Shown here: piece by piece, positions 34,100 to 42,473 of the stretch
Layout: each line of letters opens with the position of its first letter
Numbering within the stretch: position 1 is the first letter of the stretch
Origin: Stenotrophomonas rhizophila
Lineage (GTDB): Bacteria > Pseudomonadota > Gammaproteobacteria > Xanthomonadales > Xanthomonadaceae
DNA: 64,000 nucleotides
Reading direction: 5' to 3'
NCBI RefSeq assembly: GCF_003651185.1
Contig: NZ_RCDC01000004.1
Span: 916,659-980,658 of the forward strand
The notes under the pieces: generated by a model
The model's input: only the letters and a program-made list of their open reading frames with translations
Databases searched by the model: none
Told to the model about the DNA's origin: nothing
Program-made: the position numbers and the translations under genes

Positions 34100-34405
34100 A
34101 TGACCCTGTTCTTCGCGCTGTGTTTCGTCGGCGTGGCGATCGCCGGGTTCAGTGCCTTCGTGATCTTCTGGCCGCTGACCCTGGTCCACATCCGCGACCG
34201 CCACCCGGCGCTGGCGGATCGTTTCGGCACGGGCGCATTTCTGCGCCCGGATGCGCTGCGCTGGCTGCTCGGGCGCGACTATCGCCAGAGCACCGACCGC
34301 TCGCTGACCGGCCTGGCCGCGCCGGCCTGGCTTTCCCTGCTTACGCTGCTTGCTGGACTGGGCATGGCTGCCCTGCTCTGGCTGCTTTCGATGGTAATCA
34401 CATGA
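34100..34405 (+). CDS. Two-helix membrane protein, unknown function
   Basis: The 101-residue protein has two membrane helices (about 3-27 and 76-98) separated by a polar loop with HIRDRHPALADRFG. It starts 23 bp after asnS with a GGAGG site, and its stop overlaps the next start by 4 bp (ATGA). I recognise no family. Confidence 0.75.
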   Translation: MTLFFALCFVGVAIAGFSAFVIFWPLTLVHIRDRHPALADRFGTGAFLRPDALRWLLGRDYRQSTDRSLTGLAAPAWLSLLTLLAGLGMAALLWLLSMVIT

Positions 34406-34716
34406 ACGACGACACCTCCCACCACGACGAGTGGTTCCTGGCCAGCCTGGGCAACACCCTGATCTGGGCCCGCCTGCGCGTGCGCCCGGCCGGCACCGCC
34501 GAAGTGCTGGACAGCGACGGCAACACGCTGAGCTATGACAGCGAAGACACCGCGCGCTCGCAGCTGTTCGACGCCGAGTTCGTCGCCTACGACGGTCTGG
34601 ATGAAGAAGACGCCCTGGTGCGCGGCTTCTCGCTGCATGAAGTGCAGCCGCCACAGGCCGACAGCGATGACGCATTGCACGGCCGCATGGTCCAGAGCCT
34701 GGGCGCCCGCGCGTAA
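34402..34716 (+). CDS. Small acidic cytoplasmic protein, unknown function
   Basis: A 104-residue soluble and strongly acidic protein (WFLASLGNTLIWARLRVRP, then GNTLSYDSEDTARSQLFDAE). It overlaps the membrane-protein gene upstream by 4 bp and lies 6 bp before the PaiB-like gene, so it is part of the asnS operon run. I do not recognise a family. Confidence 0.75.
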   Translation: MNDDTSHHDEWFLASLGNTLIWARLRVRPAGTAEVLDSDGNTLSYDSEDTARSQLFDAEFVAYDGLDEEDALVRGFSLHEVQPPQADSDDALHGRMVQSLGARA

Positions 34717-34722
34717 CCGACG

Positions 34723-35361
34723 ATGTTCATCCCGTCCGCCTTCGTCGAGACCGACCTGATCTGGCTGGACCGGCTGCTGGCGCGCGATGCGTTCGTCACC
34801 CTCGTCACGACCGGGGCCGACGGCCTGCCGCAGGCCACGCGGATGCCGGTGCTGTACCGGCGCGATGCTGACGGCATCCTGATCGAAGGCCACTGGGCCA
34901 AGCCCAACCCGCAGGCGGGCCATGCAGGCCCCGCGTTGATGCTGGTGCACGGCCCGCATGCGTATGTATCGCCGGGGTGGTACCCGGACAAGGAAGCACA
35001 GGCACGCGTCCCGACCTGGAACTACGCCGCTGCGGAACTGCGCGGGGTGCTGGAACCGACCACCGATCCGGACACATTGATCGCCATGCTGGACGGCCTG
35101 AGCGCGCACTATGAAGCACAGGTCGGCGGTGACTGGGACCTGCTGCCGATCGAGCCGCGCCAACAGCGCATGCTCGCCGGCATCGTCGGTTTCCGCTTCC
35201 GCCCGGCCAAGGTGCAGATCAAACTCAAGCTCAGCCAGAACCACCCCGAGGCCAACCAGTCCAGCGTGATCGATGCGCTGTCGGCACTGGACGCCCCGGC
35301 ATCACGCGAGCTGGCGCAGTGGATGCGCTGGCGCCGCGAGGGCGGCCCTGCCGCCGACTGA
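34723..35361 (+). CDS. FMN-binding negative regulator family protein (PaiB-like)
   Basis: The 212-residue split-barrel protein matches the PaiB/FMN-binding family: MFIPSAFVETD at the start, GHWAKPNPQ and HAYVSPGWYPDK, then VPTWNYAA and a C-terminal IVGFRF with LKLSQNHP. In Bacillus PaiB is linked to control of sporulation and degradative enzymes, but most family members are probably flavin-binding proteins of unclear role. It follows the preceding gene by 6 bp. Confidence 0.9.
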   Translation: MFIPSAFVETDLIWLDRLLARDAFVTLVTTGADGLPQATRMPVLYRRDADGILIEGHWAKPNPQAGHAGPALMLVHGPHAYVSPGWYPDKEAQARVPTWNYAAAELRGVLEPTTDPDTLIAMLDGLSAHYEAQVGGDWDLLPIEPRQQRMLAGIVGFRFRPAKVQIKLKLSQNHPEANQSSVIDALSALDAPASRELAQWMRWRREGGPAAD

Positions 35362-35435
35362 CCTTCCCCACTCCTGCGACGACGCGGCCACCCTGGCCGC
35401 GCCTTGCCCCCACCCGACGTCAGGGACCCCGCACG

Positions 35436-36098
35436 ATGAAAGACATCCACAAGCTGCTGCAGAACAACCGCGAATGGGCGGACCGGATCGAGAAAGAAGA
35501 CCCGGAGTTCTTCCACCAGCTGGCCAAGCAGCAGCACCCGGAATACCTGTGGATCGGCTGTTCCGATTCGCGCGTGCCGGCCAACCAGATCATCGGCATG
35601 GCGCCGGGTGAGGTGTTCGTGCACCGCAACGTGGCCAACGTCGTGGTGCATACGGATCTGAACTGCCTGAGCGTGATCCAGTACGCCGTGGATCAGCTGA
35701 AGGTGAAGCACATCCTGATCGTGGGCCATTACGGCTGCGGCGGCGTGCACGCCAGCTTGAACAACACGCGCGTGGGCCTGGCCGACAACTGGCTGCGCCA
35801 TGTCGGCGATGTGGCGCAGAAACACTCGGCCATCATGGACGCGATCGAGGATCCTGCGCTGAAGCATGCGCGCCTGTGCGAGTTGAACGTGATCGAGCAG
35901 GTGGTCAACGCCTGCCGCTCGACTATCGTGCAGGACGCGTGGGCACGCGGCCAGAAGCTGATGGTGCACGGCTGGGTATACAGCCTGAAGGATGGCCGGG
36001 TGCGCGAGATGGGCATCGACGTGGGCGCACCGGAAGACCTGCAGCCGGCCTACGAGAAGGCGCTGTCCTACGTGCCGCGCCACGGTCGGCGCGACTGA
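35436..36098 (+). CDS. can: Beta-class carbonic anhydrase
   Basis: This 220-residue zinc enzyme interconverts CO2 and bicarbonate. Zinc ligands are Cys42 and Asp44 in GCSDSR and His98 and Cys101 in GHYGCGG, the same positions as E. coli Can. Length is normal. The ATG at 35436 follows CAGGGA; the longer open frame overlaps the PaiB-like gene and is not used. The 3-hydroxyanthranilate dioxygenase gene starts 24 bp downstream. Confidence 0.95.
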   Translation: MKDIHKLLQNNREWADRIEKEDPEFFHQLAKQQHPEYLWIGCSDSRVPANQIIGMAPGEVFVHRNVANVVVHTDLNCLSVIQYAVDQLKVKHILIVGHYGCGGVHASLNNTRVGLADNWLRHVGDVAQKHSAIMDAIEDPALKHARLCELNVIEQVVNACRSTIVQDAWARGQKLMVHGWVYSLKDGRVREMGIDVGAPEDLQPAYEKALSYVPRHGRRD

Positions 36099-36122
36099 TT
36101 CTTCCTTTTACGGACATCGCCC

Positions 36123-36650
36123 ATGCTTGCCTCGCCCATCAATCTGCTCGGCTGGATCGAAGAACACCGGCATCTGTTGAAGCCGCCGGTCGGCAACAAG
36201 ATGATCGAGAACGGCGATTTCATCGTGATGGTGGTCGGCGGCCCGAACAGCCGCACGGATTTCCATTACGACGAGGGCCCGGAGTGGTTCTATCAGCTTG
36301 AAGGGGAGATGACGCTGAAGGTGCAGGAGGATGGCGCGGTGCGCGACATTCCGATCCGCGCGGGCGAGATCTTCCTGTTGCCGGGCGGTGTGCCACATTC
36401 GCCGCGCCGCCCGCCGGGCGGTGTGGGCCTGGTGGTGGAGCGCAAGCGGCTGGCGCATGAGCGCGATGGGTTGATGTGGTTCTGCGAGCGGTGCAATCAC
36501 AAGTTGTACGAGGAGTTTTTCGCACTGGAGAACATCGAGACGGATCTGCCGAAGGTGTTCGATCGCTATCACTCTTCGCTGGAGTTGCGCACGTGCGATG
36601 CGTGCGGACACGTGGATCCGTTGCCTGCGAAGGTCGCTGTTGAGGGGTGA
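36123..36650 (+). CDS. nbaC: 3-hydroxyanthranilate 3,4-dioxygenase
   Basis: This 175-residue cupin enzyme opens 3-hydroxyanthranilate to 2-amino-3-carboxymuconate semialdehyde, which closes to quinolinate, the NAD precursor. Iron ligands are His48, Glu54 and His92 (the Cupriavidus enzyme uses His51, Glu57 and His95). The C-terminal rubredoxin-like site has two pairs, Cys121/Cys124 (CERC) and Cys158/Cys161 (CDAC), as in bacterial dimeric HAAO. The ATG is preceded by the 12-nt leader ACGGACATCGCC, also found before kmo. kynU and kmo lie 960 bp further on, beyond an interval rich in repeats. Confidence 0.95.
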   Translation: MLASPINLLGWIEEHRHLLKPPVGNKMIENGDFIVMVVGGPNSRTDFHYDEGPEWFYQLEGEMTLKVQEDGAVRDIPIRAGEIFLLPGGVPHSPRRPPGGVGLVVERKRLAHERDGLMWFCERCNHKLYEEFFALENIETDLPKVFDRYHSSLELRTCDACGHVDPLPAKVAVEG

Positions 36651-36651
36651 T

Positions 36652-36686
36652 AGCTTGGAAGCTCGGAAGCTTGAAAGCTTGAAAGC
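36652..36686 (+). repeat. Octamer tandem repeat AGCTYGRA
   Basis: Four and a bit copies: AGCTTGGA, AGCTCGGA, AGCTTGAA, AGCTTGAA, then AGC. It begins immediately after the nbaC stop and contains two HindIII-like AAGCTT sites. Confidence 0.75.
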
Positions 36687-36709
36687 CACCCGTTGAGTGG
36701 ACTGGGAGT

Positions 36710-36816
36710 GGGCCGGCGGGGGCGGGTTTCCTGGACCCGCCGCAAGTACGTCCATGTAGGCTCGTAGTGCGGCATCCATGCCGCACACGGTCCCGGAAAC
36801 CCACCCCCACCGACCC
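36710..36816 (+). repeat. Structured intergenic element, copy C
   Basis: The 107-bp copy C has outer arms 36710-36737 and 36789-36816 matching at 24 of 28 positions, a 25-nt segment 36738-36762 (containing CGTCCATGTAGGCT) and an inner hairpin GTGCGGCAT / ATGCCGCAC with a CC loop (36767-36786). It is in the same orientation as A. Confidence 0.8.
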
Positions 36817-36870
36817 ATCCACACTTCGCGGTGCGCATGGAAAAGAGCAACGCTGGAGCTAGCGCGGCCT

Positions 36871-36970
36871 CTGCTGCTTCTGCTGCTTCTGCTGCTTCTG
36901 CTGCTTCTGCTGCTTCTGCTGCTGCTCCTGCTGCTTCTGCTGCTTCTGCTGCTTCTGCTGCTTCTGCTGC
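36871..36970 (+). repeat. CTGCTGCTT nonamer microsatellite
   Basis: About eleven copies of a 9-nt unit (CTGCTGCTT), interrupted once in the middle by CTGCTGCTC. In frame it reads as a Ser-Ala-Ala run on one strand and a Gln/Lys run on the other. Confidence 0.8.
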
Positions 36971-37062
36971 CGTGACTGCTTCTGCTGATACTGCGCCGCA
37001 GCCTCACAAGCAAAACCAAGCTGCGCTGGTCCCAGCGCCGCCAACCTCGGCGCAGGCATGAA

Positions 37063-37092
37063 CGACTGCGACTGCGACTGCGACTGCGACTG
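37063..37092 (+). repeat. CGACTG hexamer repeat (x5)
   Basis: Five perfect tandem copies of CGACTG followed by a degenerate CGATTA. Confidence 0.75.
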
Positions 37093-37314
37093 CGATTAAG
37101 TCTGGACCAGCTCCGAAAGTTGAGCGAAGACCGGCAAATTGGGTGAGCGAGCAATACCGTTGTGTCCGATCACGGCGGACAGTGCCAAGCGTCGGCAAGT
37201 GGATGCATCGTCCACCGCTGTTGGCTCACCCGGCCTCCGCGCTCAAACTGCACCAGTGAACAGTCCAAGGCGCAGGCGCCCGCCTTTTCCCGTACGCACC
37301 GACCAATTGTCAGC

Positions 37315-37421
37315 GGGTCGGTGTGGGTGGGTCTGCAGGACCGTGTGCGGCATGGATGCCGCACTACGAGCCTACACGGACGTACTTGCGGCGGGTCCAG
37401 CAGACCCACCCACACCGGCCC
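37315..37421 (-). repeat. Structured intergenic element, copy D
   Basis: The 107-bp copy D is in reverse orientation to C. Its outer arms at 37315-37342 and 37394-37421 match at 26 of 28 positions. The inner hairpin GTGCGGCAT / ATGCCGCAC (37345-37364) uses a GG loop and is followed by the 25-nt segment (about 37369-37393). Confidence 0.8.
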
Positions 37422-37448
37422 GTACACTGGAACGTCACCCCGTACGCA

Positions 37449-37490
37449 TTGGCTTTGGCTTTGGCTTTGGCTTTGGCGTTGGCGTTGGCT
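37449..37490 (+). repeat. TTGGCK hexamer repeat (x7)
   Basis: Seven tandem hexamers, four TTGGCT, two TTGGCG and one TTGGCT, lie 28 bp after element D and about 120 bp before kynU. Confidence 0.75.
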
Positions 37491-37610
37491 CCGGCCTCCA
37501 GCTAGAGCGCCAACCACCAGCCCACGCCAAAACAGCACCGCAAGCCAGATTCAGCCCACACCCCCACCACCCGGATAAACTGTCGGCTCACTGACACCGC
37601 CGGTTGCACC

Positions 37611-38888
37611 ATGTCCGAACTCCTCAGCCGCACCCATGCCGTTGCCCTGGACGCCGCCGACCCGCTGCGCGCCCTGCGCAACGAATTCGTCTTCCCCCAG
37701 CACAACCACCGCGACCAGACCTACTTCGTCGGCAACTCGCTGGGTCTGCAGCCGCGCGGCGCACGTGCCGCCGTCCAGGAAGTCATGGATAAATGGGCCT
37801 CGCTGGCCGTCGAAGGCCACTTCACCGGCGACACCCAGTGGCTGCACTACCACCGCCTGGTGAGCGAACAGCTCGCTCGCGTGGTGGGCGCCCTGCCCAG
37901 CGAAGTCGTGGCGATGAACACCCTCAGCGTCAACCTGCACCTGATGATGGTCAGCTTCTACCGGCCCACCGCCGAGCGCCCCGTCATCCTCATGGAGGCC
38001 GGCGCCTTCCCGACGGATCGGCATGCAGTGGAATCGCAGATCCGCTTCCATGGCTTCAACCCCGATACCGATCTGATCGAGGTGCAGCCCGATGAGCCCA
38101 ACGGCACGATCTCGCTGCAGGCGATCGAACGCGCGATCACCGAACACGGGCCGCGCCTGGCGCTGGTGCTGTGGCCCGGCGTGCAGTACCGCAGTGGCCA
38201 GGTGTTCGATCTGGACGCCATCACCCGCATGGCGCGTCTGCAGGGCGCCCGCGTCGGTTTCGATCTGGCGCATTCGGTCGGCAATGTGCCGCTGCAGCTG
38301 CACGATATCGCGCCGGATTTCGCCGTGTGGTGCCATTACAAGTACCTCAACGCCGGCCCGGGCGCCGTGGCCGGCTGCTTCGTGCACGAACGCCATCACC
38401 GCGATGCCACGCTGCCGCGCTTCGCCGGCTGGTGGGGCCATGAAGAAGCCACCCGCTTCAAGATGGCGCCGCAGTTCGTGCCCGCGGTCGGTGCCGAAGG
38501 CTGGCAGCTCAGCAATCCGCCGGTGCTGGGTCTGGCCCCGCTGCGCGCTGCCCTTGATGTCGTCGACAAAGCCGGTGGCATCGATGCGCTGCGGACCAAA
38601 TCGCTGCGCCTGACCGGGATGCTGGATGCGCTGGTGCGTGCGCGCCTGTCCGGTGTGCTGGAGGTGCTGACGCCTTCCGAGCCGGAGCGCCGAGGCTGCC
38701 AGCTCTCGCTGCGTGTGGCCGGTGGCCGCGAGCGCGGCCGCAGCCTGTTCGAGTACCTGCAGACCGTGGGCATGCTCGGCGACTGGCGCGAGCCCGACGT
38801 GATCCGCATCTCGCCGACACCGCTGTACAACCGCTACCTCGACCTGCACCACTTCGTCGAGGAAGTGGAAGCCTGGGCCGGTCTCTGA
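37611..38888 (+). CDS. kynU: Kynureninase
   Basis: A 425-residue PLP enzyme that splits kynurenine or 3-hydroxykynurenine to anthranilate or 3-hydroxyanthranilate plus alanine. The PLP lysine is Lys244 in CHYKYLNAGPG, with GFDLAHSVGN before it (PLP Asp) and a HWGFxxP-like region further on (AGWWGHEE). Length matches bacterial kynureninases of about 420. kmo follows 34 bp downstream. With nbaC and kmo it makes the kynurenine route to quinolinate; the upper-pathway gene kynA is not in the window. Confidence 0.95.
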   Translation: MSELLSRTHAVALDAADPLRALRNEFVFPQHNHRDQTYFVGNSLGLQPRGARAAVQEVMDKWASLAVEGHFTGDTQWLHYHRLVSEQLARVVGALPSEVVAMNTLSVNLHLMMVSFYRPTAERPVILMEAGAFPTDRHAVESQIRFHGFNPDTDLIEVQPDEPNGTISLQAIERAITEHGPRLALVLWPGVQYRSGQVFDLDAITRMARLQGARVGFDLAHSVGNVPLQLHDIAPDFAVWCHYKYLNAGPGAVAGCFVHERHHRDATLPRFAGWWGHEEATRFKMAPQFVPAVGAEGWQLSNPPVLGLAPLRAALDVVDKAGGIDALRTKSLRLTGMLDALVRARLSGVLEVLTPSEPERRGCQLSLRVAGGRERGRSLFEYLQTVGMLGDWREPDVIRISPTPLYNRYLDLHHFVEEVEAWAGL

Positions 38889-38922
38889 CCCGACCGCCCT
38901 CCCCGCCCCCACGGACATCGCC

Positions 38923-40290
38923 TTGATCGCTACCCCCTCCCGCTCGCTGAGCATCATCGGCGCTGGCCTGGCCGGTTCATTGCTGGCCATCCTGCTGTCC
39001 CGCCAGGGCTGGCAGATCACCTTGTATGAGCGCCGCGGCGATCCGCGCGTGAGCGATTACGAGTCCGGTCGTTCGATCAATCTGGCGCTCGCCGAACGTG
39101 GCCGGCATGCGCTGCGCCAGGCCGGGGTCGAAAACGCGGTCATGGCCAAGGCGGTGATGATGCGTGGGCGCATGATTCACCCGCGCGAGGGCGAACTGCA
39201 GCTGCAGCGCTACGGGCGGGACGACAGCGAGGTGATCTGGTCGATCCATCGCAAGGACCTCAACACCACGTTGCTGCAGCTGGCCGAGGATGCCGGTGCC
39301 ACCGTGCACTTCCACCGGCGCCTGCATACGGTGGACTTCGATGCGGGCTACGCACGCTTCATCGATGACCGCGACGACCAGCCGCACGATATCCGCTTCG
39401 ATACCCTGATCGGGGCCGACGGTGCCGGTTCGGCGCTGCGCGCGGCGATGAACCGCAAGCAGCCGCTGGACGAGCGCATCGACTTCCTGGATCACTCCTA
39501 CAAGGAGCTGGAGATCCCGCCGACCGACGATGGTGGGTTCCGGATCGAGGCCAACGCACTGCATATCTGGCCGCGCGGGCACTACATGTGCATCGCGTTG
39601 CCGAACGACGAAGGCACGTTCACGGTCACGCTGTTCCTGCCCAACGAGGGCGATCCGAGCTTTGCCACCACCAACAGCGGAGCCGAGGCCGAGGCGCTGT
39701 TCGCGCGCGACTTCCCCGATGCGCTGGCGCTTATCCCGAACCTGCGCCGCGACTGGGAGCAGCATCCGCCGGGCCTGCTCGGCACGCTGCATCTCAAGCA
39801 CTGGCACATGAAGGGCCGCGCGGTGCTGATCGGCGATGCCGCGCACGCAATGGTGCCGTTCCACGGCCAAGGCATGAACTGCGCCTTCGAGGATTGCATC
39901 GCCCTGGCCGCGCATCTGCTGGAGCAGGATTCGCTGGGCGAGGCCTTCGCTGCATTCGAAGCGGACCGCAAGCCGAATGCCGAGGCGATCCAGCAGATGG
40001 CGCTGGAGAACTACCTGGAGATGCGCGACCGCGTGGCCGATCCGCAGTTCCTGCTGCAGCGCGAACTGGAACAGGCGCTGCAGGCGCGCTGGCCGACCCG
40101 CTTCGTGCCGCATTACACGATGGTCACCTTCCTGCGGACCCCGTACGCCGTTGCGATGGCGCGCACCGAGCTGCAGCGGCGCATGCTGGAGCAAGCTACT
40201 GCCGGGCACGACAGCCTGGCGCATATCGACTGGGCCGCACTGGAGCGGCTGGTCCACGAACAACTGCCCGTCCTGGAGGGTGCGCACTGA
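38923..40290 (+). CDS. kmo: Kynurenine 3-monooxygenase
   Basis: This 455-residue flavoprotein hydroxylates kynurenine with NADPH and O2. The FAD-binding GxGxxG motif is IIGAGLAGSL (residues 11-20), DGAGS appears as the second FAD motif and GDAAHAMVPFHGQGMN as the third. The start is TTG at 38923, since no ATG fits the N-terminus; it follows the same ACGGACATCGCC leader that precedes nbaC. A C-terminal helix region (about 400-455) may associate with the membrane as in other KMOs. Its TGA stop shares one base with the sbcB ATG. Confidence 0.95.
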   Translation: MIATPSRSLSIIGAGLAGSLLAILLSRQGWQITLYERRGDPRVSDYESGRSINLALAERGRHALRQAGVENAVMAKAVMMRGRMIHPREGELQLQRYGRDDSEVIWSIHRKDLNTTLLQLAEDAGATVHFHRRLHTVDFDAGYARFIDDRDDQPHDIRFDTLIGADGAGSALRAAMNRKQPLDERIDFLDHSYKELEIPPTDDGGFRIEANALHIWPRGHYMCIALPNDEGTFTVTLFLPNEGDPSFATTNSGAEAEALFARDFPDALALIPNLRRDWEQHPPGLLGTLHLKHWHMKGRAVLIGDAAHAMVPFHGQGMNCAFEDCIALAAHLLEQDSLGEAFAAFEADRKPNAEAIQQMALENYLEMRDRVADPQFLLQRELEQALQARWPTRFVPHYTMVTFLRTPYAVAMARTELQRRMLEQATAGHDSLAHIDWAALERLVHEQLPVLEGAH

Positions 40291-41729
40291 TGGCCGACAG
40301 CTTCCTGTTCTATGACCTGGAAACCTTCGGTCAGGACCCGCGCCGCACGCGCATCGCGCAGTTCGCCGGTATCCGCACCGATGCCGATCTCAACATCATC
40401 GAAGAACCGGTCAGCTTCTACGTCAAACCGGCCGATGATCTGCTGCCCTCCCCGGTCGCCACCCTGATCACCGGTATCACCCCGCAGCACGCACTGAGCG
40501 CCGGCGTCACCGAGGCCGAGGCGTTCGCGCGGATCAACGACCTGATGGCGCAGCCGGGCACCTGCTCGCTGGGTTACAACACGCTGCGCTTCGACGATGA
40601 ATTCGTCCGCCACGGGCTGTTCCGCAACTTCTACGACCCCTACGAGCGCGAGTGGCGCAACGGCAATTCGCGCTGGGATCTGCTGGACATGATGCGGCTG
40701 CTGCATGCGCTGCGCCCGGACGGGATTGTCTGGCCGCAGCGCGAAGACGGCGCCACCTCGTTCAAGCTCGAGCACCTGGCCACGGCCAACAACGTCCGTC
40801 AGGGCGATGCGCATGAAGCGCTGTCCGATGTGTACGCGACAATCGGCCTGGCGAAGCTGTTCAAGCAGGCCCAGCCACGGCTGTGGGACTACGCGCTGAA
40901 GCTGCGCGACAAGCGCTTCGTGGGTAGCCTGCTGGATGTGGATGCAATGCAGCCGGTGCTGCACATCTCGATGCGCTACCCCGCCCAACGCATGTGCGCC
41001 GCACCGGTACTGCCACTGGCGCGCCATCCCTTCATCAACAACCGCATCATCGCGCTCGATCTGGACGGCGATATCGAGCCGCTGCTCGATCTGCCGCCGG
41101 AAACCATCGCCGCACGCCTGTACACCCGCGCCGCCGACATGGCCGAGGGCGAGCAGCGCGTGCCGCTCAAGGAGGTGCACCTCAACAAGGTCCCGGCGCT
41201 GGTCGCCTGGAACCATCTTCGCCCGGCCGACCATGCGCGCCTGGGTATCGACCCGGCCGCAATCGAAGCCAAGGCCGAGCGGCTGCGCCAGATCGGTCCC
41301 GCACTGGCCGAGAAGGTCCGCCAGGTGTACTCCGGCGAGCGCACCCTGGCGCCAAGCGATGTCGATGCGTCGCTGTATGACGGCTTCCTGGCCGACGGCG
41401 ACAAATCCCTGATGGCCCGCATCCGCACCAGCCCGCCGGCCGAACTGGCCAGCTTCGCCGAGCGCCTGCGGGATCCGCGCATGCCCGAGCTGCTGTTCCG
41501 GTACCGCGCCCGCAACTACCTGGACACCCTGGACACTACCGAGCGCTCACGCTGGAACGACTATCGTCGCCAGCGCCTGCTCGGCGATGCATCGCTGGGC
41601 GAACAGACCCTGCCGCAGTTCACCGCGCAGCTGGATGCACTGGCCGCAGAGCATGCCAACGACGCCGGCAAGCTCGCCCTGCTGCAGCAGCTGCGCGACT
41701 GGGGCACCCACCTGCAGAGCAGCCTATGA
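40290..41729 (+). CDS. sbcB: Exodeoxyribonuclease I
   Basis: A 479-residue DEDD-type 3'-5' single-strand exonuclease. The catalytic acidic residues are Asp9 and Glu11 in FYDLETFG, with NTLRFDDEFVR and HEALSDVYAT as exonuclease motifs II and III. It degrades single-stranded DNA in recombination and mismatch repair. GGAGGG precedes the ATG, which overlaps the kmo stop (TGATG), so its translation is coupled to kynurenine monooxygenase. The frame is open far upstream, but that is only antisense and kmo-overlapping sequence. Confidence 0.95.
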   Translation: MADSFLFYDLETFGQDPRRTRIAQFAGIRTDADLNIIEEPVSFYVKPADDLLPSPVATLITGITPQHALSAGVTEAEAFARINDLMAQPGTCSLGYNTLRFDDEFVRHGLFRNFYDPYEREWRNGNSRWDLLDMMRLLHALRPDGIVWPQREDGATSFKLEHLATANNVRQGDAHEALSDVYATIGLAKLFKQAQPRLWDYALKLRDKRFVGSLLDVDAMQPVLHISMRYPAQRMCAAPVLPLARHPFINNRIIALDLDGDIEPLLDLPPETIAARLYTRAADMAEGEQRVPLKEVHLNKVPALVAWNHLRPADHARLGIDPAAIEAKAERLRQIGPALAEKVRQVYSGERTLAPSDVDASLYDGFLADGDKSLMARIRTSPPAELASFAERLRDPRMPELLFRYRARNYLDTLDTTERSRWNDYRRQRLLGDASLGEQTLPQFTAQLDALAAEHANDAGKLALLQQLRDWGTHLQSSL

Positions 41730-42412
41730 GCACCTATTTCAGCCCGGCGACCTTCACGTTCCTGCGTGGCCTGGCCCGCAACAACGACAAGACCTGGTTC
41801 AACGAGCACAAGCCGACGTACGAAGCGCACGTCCGCCAGCCGTTCCTGCGCCTGATCACCGATCTGCAGCCGGACCTGGCCGCGGTCAGCGAGCACTTCC
41901 GCGCCGACCCGCGCACCGTGGGTGGCTCGTTGTTCCGCATCTACCGCGATGCGCGCTTCTCCAACGACAAGTCGCCCTACAAGAGCTGGCAGGGCGCGCG
42001 CCTGTTCCATGAGCGCCGCAAGCAGGTTCCAGCGCCGTCGTTCTATATCCACCTGCAGCCGGGCGAGAGCTTCGTCGGCGCGGGGCTGTGGCATCCCGAG
42101 CCGGCCACCCAGCGCAAGGTGCGGCACTTCATCGTCGACAACCCCGGCAGCTGGAAGGCCGCCGCGCATTCGCCGGTGCTGCGCAAGACGTTCGATTTCG
42201 AGGAAAGCGAGAAGCTGGTCCGCGCCCCGCGCGGGTTCGAGCCGGAGTTCGAATTCATCGACGATCTCAAGCACCGCAACTGGGTGTTCTGGCGCTCGCT
42301 GGACGACGCCACGATGACCGGCCCGCGCCTGCGCCAGACCATCGCGGCCGACCTGGTCACGCTGGCCCCCTTCGTGGATTACCTGTGCGCGGCGCTGGAC
42401 CTGGAGTTCTGA
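41726..42412 (+). CDS. DUF2461 family protein
   Basis: The 228-residue soluble protein has the family's FLRGLARNNDKTWFNEHK start, VGGSLFRIYRDARFSNDKSPYK core and GAGLWHPEPA, with a C-terminal KHRNWVFWR. The start overlaps the sbcB stop by 4 bp (ATGA). Function is unknown. Confidence 0.9.
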   Translation: MSTYFSPATFTFLRGLARNNDKTWFNEHKPTYEAHVRQPFLRLITDLQPDLAAVSEHFRADPRTVGGSLFRIYRDARFSNDKSPYKSWQGARLFHERRKQVPAPSFYIHLQPGESFVGAGLWHPEPATQRKVRHFIVDNPGSWKAAAHSPVLRKTFDFEESEKLVRAPRGFEPEFEFIDDLKHRNWVFWRSLDDATMTGPRLRQTIAADLVTLAPFVDYLCAALDLEF

Positions 42413-42473
42413 GCTTCACGTGCACTGACACCCGCTGGGTCAAGCTGGGCACCATGACGACAAGGCAGACCCG

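Larger units (their letters stand above)
36651..37610. other. Long repeat-rich gap inside the kynurenine cluster
   Basis: This gap between nbaC and kynU has no credible gene. It holds, in order, an octamer repeat AGCTYGRA x4.4 (36652-36686), structured element C (36710-36816), a nonamer microsatellite (36871-36970), a CGACTG hexamer x5 (37063-37092), structured element D (37315-37421) and a TTGGCK hexamer x7 (37449-37490). Because units of 6 and 9 preserve the reading frame, long spurious frames cross the repeats. Confidence 0.8.

Noticed and set aside
36871-36970. Regular short repeats that could suggest a CRISPR array.
   Set aside because: Units are 9 nt, tandem, with no unique spacers; no cas gene is present.
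36831-37061. Open frame encoding a Ser-Ala-Ala repeat protein of 76 residues between nbaC and kynU.
   Set aside because: It exists only because of the nonamer microsatellite, whose unit keeps the frame. Its other strand is equally open (Gln/Lys run), and there is no ribosome site or conserved domain.
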